Shown here: positions 59,158 through 64,000 of the stretch, one piece after another
How the letters are laid out: each line of letters starts with the position of its first letter
Position numbering within the stretch: position 1 is the first letter of the stretch
Assembly: GCF_000710615.1 (NCBI RefSeq)
Contig: NZ_JDTH01000001.1
Location: 744,001-808,000 of the forward strand
Origin: Haladaptatus cibarius D43
GTDB taxonomy: Archaea > Halobacteriota > Halobacteria > Halobacteriales > Haladaptataceae
Length of the DNA stretch: 64,000 bases
Direction of reading: 5' to 3'
The notes under the pieces: generated by a model
The model's database searches: none
Seen by the model: the letters and a program-made list of their open reading frames with translations, nothing else
Told to the model about the DNA's origin: nothing
Position numbers and translations under genes: made by a program

Positions 59158-60657
59158 ATGGTACGGGTGCGGGTCGATTGGCGATCGAGTTGCAGTTTCG
59201 TCGGAACGATACTGAAATGGTTGTCCGTGCCGCTCTGTCTTCCCGCCGTCGTCGCGCTATTGTACGCTGAATCGCTCGTTCCGTTCTTGCTCGCTATTGG
59301 GGTCACGTTCGTTCTCGGCATTGGACTCGAAAACCTCACCGAGGAGCGAACACTCGGCCACCGGGAAGCGTTTCTGATGGTCGCGTTGACGTGGTTTTCC
59401 ATCGCGCTCATCGGGGCGATTCCGTTCATCGCGGCGGGTGAAGGCGCGCTCGCCAACCCGGTGAACGCGCTGTTCGAGAGTACCAGCGGAATTACGACGA
59501 CGGGAGCGACGGTTATCACCGACTTCGAGATTCACGCACAGTCGATTATGCTCTGGCGGCAACTCATCCAGTGGCTCGGCGGATTGGGAATCCTCGTCCT
59601 TGCGACTGCGGTGCTGTCCGAACTCGGCGTCGGTGGCGCACAGTTGATGGAAACCGAGACGCGAACCCGCGACGTTCACAAACTGACCCCTCGAATCGAG
59701 GAAACCGCCCGACTGCTGTCGTCGCTGTACGTCGGACTGACCGTCCTTCAGATGGCGCTCTTTTACGGCCTCCACATCGTCGGTCTCGCACCCGACATGA
59801 CGCTTTTCGACGCGGTCGCCCATCCGCTGACGACGGTATCTACGAGCGGATTTTCGCCGCAACCGCTGAGTATTGGCGCGTTTTCACCAGTGATTCAGTG
59901 GGTGACGATTCCGTTCATGGCGCTCGGTGCGACCAGTTTCATTCTGCTGTATTTCACCCTACAGGGCGATACTAGCCGTCTCCGCCAAAGCGAGGAGTTC
60001 CGATTTTACGTTTTCTTGCTCGGCCTCTTCACCGTGGTCGTTAGTGTCTTGCTCGTCAACGACCCCGACTTCGACGGTACTATCGAAGCAACACTTCGCC
60101 ACGCCGCGTTTCAGGTCGTCTCCATCATGACCACGACGGGATACGCGACGGTGGATTTCAACGTGTGGTCTGCCGCCGCGAAACACATGCTGTTCATCTG
60201 TATGTTCATCGGCGGGATGGCCGGGAGCACTACCTGTTCCATCAAGACGTTGCGCTGGCTAGTCGTGATAAAGGCATTTCGACGGGACTTGTTCACCGCG
60301 ACGCATCCATCCGTGATTCGTCCCGTATGGCTCAGCGGCGATGCAGTTGACGAGGAGACCGTTCGCAGTATCTACGCCTACACGCTCATTTCTCTCGTCA
60401 TCTTCGCCGCCGCGACGGTTTTCTTGGTGCTGGACGCATCCCGCGTCGGCCCCGACATCGGCGAGTTCGACGCGATGGGTGCGGCGGCAGCCACCTTCCT
60501 CAACATCGGCCCCGGATTCGGTGTCGCCGGGCCGTTCGGGAGTTACGAGCCGTTCTCGGATTCCGCAAAACTCGTGATGGTCGTGTTGATGTGGGTCGGG
60601 CGAATCGAGATACTTCCGGTGCTCGTCCTGCTCACCCCTGCCTACTGGCGAACGTGA
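59158..60657 (+). CDS. trkH: TrkH-family potassium uptake protein
   Basis: 499 residues, four pore repeats in a membrane protein of about ten helices. The four selectivity-filter-like loops are ESTSGITTTGATVITD, LTTVSTSGFSPQPLSIGAFS, IMTTTGYATVDFNVWSAAAK and ATFLNIGPGFGVAGPFGSYE. MFIGGMAGSTTCSIKTLRWL and VMWVGRIEILPVLVLL (as LMWVGRIEILPVLVLL) are conserved near the end. It admits K+ and normally needs a TrkA partner, which is not in the window. High K+ inside the cell is the basis of salt-in adaptation. Confidence 0.94.
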   Translation: MVRVRVDWRSSCSFVGTILKWLSVPLCLPAVVALLYAESLVPFLLAIGVTFVLGIGLENLTEERTLGHREAFLMVALTWFSIALIGAIPFIAAGEGALANPVNALFESTSGITTTGATVITDFEIHAQSIMLWRQLIQWLGGLGILVLATAVLSELGVGGAQLMETETRTRDVHKLTPRIEETARLLSSLYVGLTVLQMALFYGLHIVGLAPDMTLFDAVAHPLTTVSTSGFSPQPLSIGAFSPVIQWVTIPFMALGATSFILLYFTLQGDTSRLRQSEEFRFYVFLLGLFTVVVSVLLVNDPDFDGTIEATLRHAAFQVVSIMTTTGYATVDFNVWSAAAKHMLFICMFIGGMAGSTTCSIKTLRWLVVIKAFRRDLFTATHPSVIRPVWLSGDAVDEETVRSIYAYTLISLVIFAAATVFLVLDASRVGPDIGEFDAMGAAAATFLNIGPGFGVAGPFGSYEPFSDSAKLVMVVLMWVGRIEILPVLVLLTPAYWRT

Positions 60658-60762
60658 AGACGGTCGGTTGGGTCGGGTGAGTCGGTTGTCGCAGACACCC
60701 GACTACTCGGGCCGATTGTCACAGGTTGGCCCTCACAGACGGCCGAACCGATCCGTCTCCGC

Positions 60763-61074
60763 TCACTGCTCGCGTTTCGCTTCCCGCCCCAGTACGTCCT
60801 CGACGGCATCGACTTTTTCCTGCGCGCGCTGGTTGCTCGTGCGCTTGTCGTCGATTTTCAACACCGTACTCACCCGGTCGCCATCGACCGCCTCGTGTGC
60901 GGCCTGTGCGGCGGCGAACAGTTCGTCGGTGGAATCGGCTTCGATGACCGTCCCCATCGGATTCGTCTCGTAGGACACGTCGAACTCGTCCAGTGCTTCC
61001 ACCGCCTTTGCGACTTCGCCCGCCATGCTGTCCTCGGTGACCGGCGCGACTGAAAGGAGCGCGATTACTGTCAT
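60763..61074 (-). CDS. MTH1187-family thiamine-binding protein
   Basis: 103 residues, ferredoxin-like fold. MTVIALLSVAPVTEDSMAGE and VSYETNPMGTVIEADSTDEL followed by AAQAAHEAVDGDRVSTVLKI match the DUF77/MTH1187 family, which binds thiamine or related compounds. It stands alone, convergent with trkH about 105 bp away. Confidence 0.92.
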   Translation of the reverse strand: MTVIALLSVAPVTEDSMAGEVAKAVEALDEFDVSYETNPMGTVIEADSTDELFAAAQAAHEAVDGDRVSTVLKIDDKRTSNQRAQEKVDAVEDVLGREAKREQ

Positions 61075-61128
61075 ACTCTCCTCGTCGGTTGTCGGTTACC
61101 TAAGCGTGGGTGGTTTCTGTCGGATTGT

Positions 61129-61797
61129 TCACTGCTGTCGCGTCGGCGTCGTCCCCTGTTGATACCGTTGCGGTCGTTCGCCGTGGTTCTGTGTCGTCTC
61201 TCTTTCCGACCTGCCGCCGCGCTCCTCGGCCGCGGGTTGAATCGGCTCCCGCTGGAGGTGCGCTTCGAGGAACCAGAGGTACTGGTCTACTTCGCGGGAT
61301 AACTCCGTGAGCAGGTCGGCCGTGTCTTGGTCGTTGTGTGTCTCCGCGGCGTCGATGCCCCCACGCAGGTTCGCGGCGTGAATCGACACGTTGTTGGCCA
61401 GCGCTTCGACGTACTGCGGGCTGATGACCACGTCGGTTCGAATCTCGGGAATCCGGGAGTTCGCGGACGACATCCGAACCGTTCCCCGCGCTTCGCCGCC
61501 GAGTGCGGCCACTCGTTCGCCGAGTTCGTCGCCGTGTTCGAACAGCACGTCTGCGAACTCGTCGAACAGCAGATGCAGTTGGTAAAACTGCATCCCCTTG
61601 ACGTTCCAATGTGCGTACTTCGTCTGGGTCAGCAAGTCGGTCGTATCCGCGAGTTCCTGATTCAGTAGTTCTACGAGTGCCCGTCTGTCGTCGTCGGGAA
61701 CGTCGTTCTGCGTAAAAAACATCCGGGCAGTCTGGTTGTCTGCTCGATTCTCGCGTCGATTCGATCTTCTCTCCGGTCGGTTTTCTGGTCGGCTCAT
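61129..61797 (-). CDS. dps: Dps-family DNA-protection ferritin
   Basis: 222 residues from MSRPENRPERRSNRRENRAD; upstream frame is not coding. After a basic arginine-rich head, which could bind DNA, comes the four-helix ferritin core: LNQELADTTDLLTQTKYAHW (His of ferroxidase), NVKGMQFYQLHLLFDEFADV and HGDELGERVAALGG, then SIHAANLRGGIDAAETHNDQ and DQYLWFLEAHLQREP. The C-terminal 35 residues are Gln/Arg/Thr-rich and disordered. It oxidises and stores iron and protects DNA under oxidative stress. Confidence 0.93.
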   Translation of the reverse strand: MSRPENRPERRSNRRENRADNQTARMFFTQNDVPDDDRRALVELLNQELADTTDLLTQTKYAHWNVKGMQFYQLHLLFDEFADVLFEHGDELGERVAALGGEARGTVRMSSANSRIPEIRTDVVISPQYVEALANNVSIHAANLRGGIDAAETHNDQDTADLLTELSREVDQYLWFLEAHLQREPIQPAAEERGGRSERETTQNHGERPQRYQQGTTPTRQQ

Positions 61798-61990
61798 TCT
61801 CCCCACCTCATGCTCTGGACGGCGGATTCCGGCAAGAGGATTTCGGCGGACGAACCACATCGTCACCCTCGTTGTCGTCCTTCGTCGCGCAAGAAGCCAT
61901 AATTCGCGGTCAACACGAATGCGGGCGGCAGTCCCGACAAGTCACGGGCGGGTCGTGGGGGACGTGGATACGCGTAACTGCCACCACAAT

Positions 61991-62440
61991 TCAGTCGTTC
62001 GACTGCACTTCCTTCCGGCCACTCAGTTCGTCCGGAACGAGTCGAAAATGCCGAAATGGAACGTCCTCCGGCGGTTGGTCGAATATATCCACCACCGGAA
62101 TTTGAACACCCCATAGCCGCTGTGCGGCGGCGGAGTCGTATGGCAACTCGTCTACCAATTCGAGTTGGCCACTCGCCACGACGCTCCGATAGCCTGCGTC
62201 CGTTTTTTCGTGGACGACAAACGAAATCGGGTCGTCGAGCAGGGCTTCCTTCCCGCTTCCCTCCGGAAACGCGAGTCGGAAGTAGAAACTGCTCGTGTCC
62301 TCGTAGTAGCCATACGACACCGGGAGCGTAAACGGCGGGTCGTCTGCGGGCGTCGAAAACGAGATGACGCCCGTGCCGCCGTCGCCGAGAAAGTCGTTCA
62401 CCGCTTCGTCCGTCATCTGCACCCACCGAAGCCCCTGCAT
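61991..62440 (-). CDS. Pyridoxamine 5'-phosphate oxidase family (FMN-binding split barrel)
   Basis: 149 residues starting MQGLRWVQMTDEAVNDFLGD. The split-barrel pattern is GTGVISFSTPADDPPFTLPV, FYFRLAFPEGSGKEALLDDP, SFVVHEKTDAGYRSVVASG and PFRHFRLVPDELSGRKEVQ. Proteins like this bind FMN or F420 and reduce or oxidise small molecules. The start could also be MTDEAVNDFLG eight codons in. Isolated gene. Confidence 0.88.
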   Translation of the reverse strand: MQGLRWVQMTDEAVNDFLGDGGTGVISFSTPADDPPFTLPVSYGYYEDTSSFYFRLAFPEGSGKEALLDDPISFVVHEKTDAGYRSVVASGQLELVDELPYDSAAAQRLWGVQIPVVDIFDQPPEDVPFRHFRLVPDELSGRKEVQSND

Positions 62441-62533
62441 AAATGGCTGTACGACGCGCCGATAGAAAACGAATCGGTGCGTTTCAGGATGTGTTCTGGA
62501 TGATGTTGGGTGATTTTCGTGGCGAAAAACCGT

Positions 62534-62567
62534 TTCGTGAGCGACGCAGACCGGCGTCGCTCACGAA
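62534..62567. repeat. 14-bp perfect hairpin beside tRNA-Gly
   Basis: TTCGTGAGCGACGC pairs with GCGTCGCTCACGAA around AGACCG. It is 64 bp on the 3' side of the first tRNA-Gly gene, between it and the split-barrel gene, and may terminate transcription. Confidence 0.6.
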
Positions 62568-62630
62568 CTTGTCCCGTTGAGAAATGCGCACAGACAACTC
62601 GCTTCGCTCGCCGTTGTGAGTTCGCAAAAA

Positions 62631-62701
62631 TGCGCTGGCTGGGATTTGAACCCAGGTTGTGACCATGGCAAGGTCACGTGATACCACTACACTACCAGCG
62701 C
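62631..62701 (-). tRNA. tRNA-Gly (GCC), copy 1
   Basis: Minus-strand acceptor arms GCGCTGG and CCAGCGC pair, with A as discriminator. Stem GTGACC/GGTCAC closes the loop TTGCCAT, giving anticodon GCC. The T arm is CTGGGTTCAAATCCCAG. The gene is 71 nt, without intron or encoded CCA, and identical to the copy at 63047. Confidence 0.96.
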
Positions 62702-63046
62702 GTGGTGTTTTTCGACAATACAATCTTGCCACGGCTGGGTATAAATGTATTACGCAAGCGGGGTGGCGAGAGCAAGCCGAGAATAAATTTAATTGTTCTC
62801 GCGCGCGGGTGACTGTAGGATGATTATCACACGAAGTCGAGCGACGGTCAGCCGTCGCTCAACGGTTTATGTTCGGGAAAAGTGCGCTGGCAGGGATTTG
62901 AACTCGTCAAGACATTCCTGCTCGGCTCACTTCGTTCGCCTGCGCGGGCTGTGACTTGTCTGCTCAAATCCACAGGACGATTTCCACTGACGCGAGTAGC
63001 GAACGACACTTAGCGGCGTCGCTCATGAGTTTGCGTCAGTGAGAAA
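62702..63046. other. Interval between the two tRNA-Gly genes
   Basis: No protein gene. It contains the hairpin GAGCGACGG-TCAG-CCGTCGCTC at 62839-62860, the tRNA-fragment element at 62881-62987, and an inverted repeat CACTGACGC (about 62985)/GCGTCAGTG (about 63033) next to the second tRNA. Confidence 0.55.
62881..62987. repeat. Hairpin element containing a copy of the tRNA-Gly 3' end
   Basis: GCGCTGGCAGGGATTTGAAC (62884-62903) differs by one base from the tRNA-Gly 3' end. It is followed by a loop with ATTCCTGCTC and CTTCG units and by GCTCAAATCC, nearly complementary to GGATTTGAAC. Its design is that of the element beside tRNA-Val at 2275-2379. It is 60 bp on the 3' side of tRNA-Gly copy 2. 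Confidence 0.7.
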
Positions 63047-63117
63047 TGCGCTGGCTGGGATTTGAACCCAGGTTGTGACCATGGCAAGGTCACGTGATAC
63101 CACTACACTACCAGCGC
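63047..63117 (-). tRNA. tRNA-Gly (GCC), copy 2
   Basis: Identical to the copy at 62631 over 71 nt, including acceptor arms GCGCTGG/CCAGCGC and anticodon GCC in loop TTGCCAT. The two genes share GAGAAATGCGC at the 3' side, suggesting a tandem duplication. Confidence 0.96.
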
Positions 63118-63328
63118 AGGTTGCTTGCACTTCCTCGTATTCCCGACTACAGTATAAGACTTGCGAGTCAGAATGCCTTCGTGTGGGAATCACTCTCTCA
63201 CTTCTCTTGATTCGGAGGGTTTCAGGCGTGTGAATACGTCACGCTCCCGAATCGGAAGCGTCACCCTTTTAACCATCACTGAGAAAATTTCGCTACAGTC
63301 TAGTGATGAGGCGTCGAAGCGTCACGGT

Positions 63329-64000
63329 ATGACCGTCAATATACTCGTCCCGTCGTCCCTCGTCCGGGAAGCCGAAGACAAACGCGAGGCAACTCGCAAA
63401 ATCGGCTACGTCGCCCGCGCGGCGACCATCTTCCGGGCAGATAACCTCATCGTCTTCCCCGATTCGGAAGGCGAGCGAAAATGGGGCGGCGGATTCGTCG
63501 AAACCGTACTCCGGTACGCCGCAACCCCGCCATACCTCCGAAAGGAGGCGTTCGGGAAGCAAGACGAGTTGGAGTATGTTGGCGTCCTACCGCCGCTCCG
63601 CGCACCATCGCAGACCGGCTCCGAATCCGACGATTCGGGGTCGTTAAGACAGGGAATCGTGACCGAGGTCGGACCTGAAGGGCGCGTCCGGGTCAATTGC
63701 GGATTGCAACACCCGATTTCGCTCGTCGTCCCGTCGCAAATGACGGTCGGCGAGGGGGAGCGCGTTACCGTCAGGATCTCTTCGAGAAGACCGGTTCGTG
63801 CGAAGCTCGTGGACGCCCCGCAGTCGGGCTACACAGTGATGCGCATGAACCTCTCGGCGGCCCTCGACCGCGACGATGCTGGCGTTCGAATCGCCACGTC
63901 TCGCTTCGGAGAATCGCTCTCCGTGGCGCGACTCGACGAAATCGTTGCGCAAACCGAACGCGACGGCATGACCGTCGTGTTCGGCTCGCCCGGTCGGGGA
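63329..64000 (+). CDS. Putative SPOUT-type RNA methyltransferase (partial, runs off right edge)
   Basis: At least 224 residues from MTVNILVPSSLVREAEDKRE; the frame is open at the window end. The sequence shows TRKIGYVARAATIFRADNLI and RYAATPPYLRKEAFGKQDEL, an inserted beta-barrel region (GPEGRVRVNCGLQHPISLVV, VTVRISSRRPVRAKLVDAPQ), and the knotted domain's start, as in the archaeal DUF171/RNA uridine N3-methyltransferase family. Such genes often precede the L3-L4-L23 ribosomal operon in haloarchaea, so ribosomal genes may follow beyond the window. The target RNA is unproven. Confidence 0.85.
   Translation, partial: MTVNILVPSSLVREAEDKREATRKIGYVARAATIFRADNLIVFPDSEGERKWGGGFVETVLRYAATPPYLRKEAFGKQDELEYVGVLPPLRAPSQTGSESDDSGSLRQGIVTEVGPEGRVRVNCGLQHPISLVVPSQMTVGEGERVTVRISSRRPVRAKLVDAPQSGYTVMRMNLSAALDRDDAGVRIATSRFGESLSVARLDEIVAQTERDGMTVVFGSPGRG

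Overview
The window is a chromosomal segment of a haloarchaeon (class Halobacteria). The evidence is acidic proteins throughout, archaeal information-processing genes (CDC48, RadB, S8e, archaeosine synthesis enzymes, an intron-containing elongator tRNA-Met), Tat-dominated export signals, a PGF-CTERM surface protein, a SAMP/MoaD modifier, a methanopterin cyclohydrolase and leaderless genes with TATA boxes about 27 bp before the start codon. The genus cannot be fixed from sequence alone.

Layout. 1-2060: CBS-domain protein (cut by the left edge), lycopene-cyclase-domain protein and a DUF7344-type regulator. 2275-2507: a hairpin carrying a copy of the tRNA-Val 3' end, then tRNA-Val(GAC). 2670-6527: tryptophan operon trpD-trpF-trpE-trpG with ATGA overlaps. 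7015-10095: B12-dependent ribonucleotide reductase. 10300-14020: an arylsulfotransferase-like protein, a 40-residue zinc-finger protein, a TVP38/DedA membrane protein and two haloarchaeal conserved proteins. 14213-14364: tRNA-Met with a 78-nt intron. 14814-16533: a ZIP metal transporter between two paralogous small membrane proteins. 16619-19488: aldo/keto reductase, then a cluster containing the SAMP/MoaD modifier and a partner that also ends in Gly-Gly. 20257-27500: cystathionine gamma-synthase-type enzyme, a Tat-exported beta-helix protein, an aldehyde ferredoxin oxidoreductase and a Tat-exported beta-propeller.

27807-36282: VanZ, RaSEA and ArcS (the two archaeosine synthase partners), a GNAT acetyltransferase, RadB divergent from a RuvC-like protein, and LarC. 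36477-38699: CDC48. 38713-39210: a gene-free stretch with nested inverted repeats that can fold into an elaborate RNA. 39237-45878: phosphate uptake genes pstS-pstC-pstA-pstB-phoU, divergent from an AbrB-PhoU regulator. 46388-54612: S8e, DUF2240, HAD phosphatase, pyrF, small zinc-finger protein, membrane DnaJ protein, PGF-CTERM surface protein, membrane-anchored Mrr-like protein and a GTPBP1-like GTPase.

The most striking object is at 54547-56481. A 1.8-kb AT-rich insert, holding a lipoprotein, a putative HExxH metallopeptidase and a Tat-exported protein, is bracketed by two 66-bp copies of the 3' end of the GTPase gene, both ending in frame at a stop codon. This is the signature of integration into the end of a protein gene, with the gene restored. 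Downstream lie a HAD phosphatase interrupted by a single in-frame TGA where Trp is expected, mch, trkH, a thiamine-binding protein, dps, an FMN-binding split-barrel protein, two identical tRNA-Gly(GCC) genes with another tRNA-fragment hairpin between them, and the start of a SPOUT-type RNA methyltransferase cut by the right edge.
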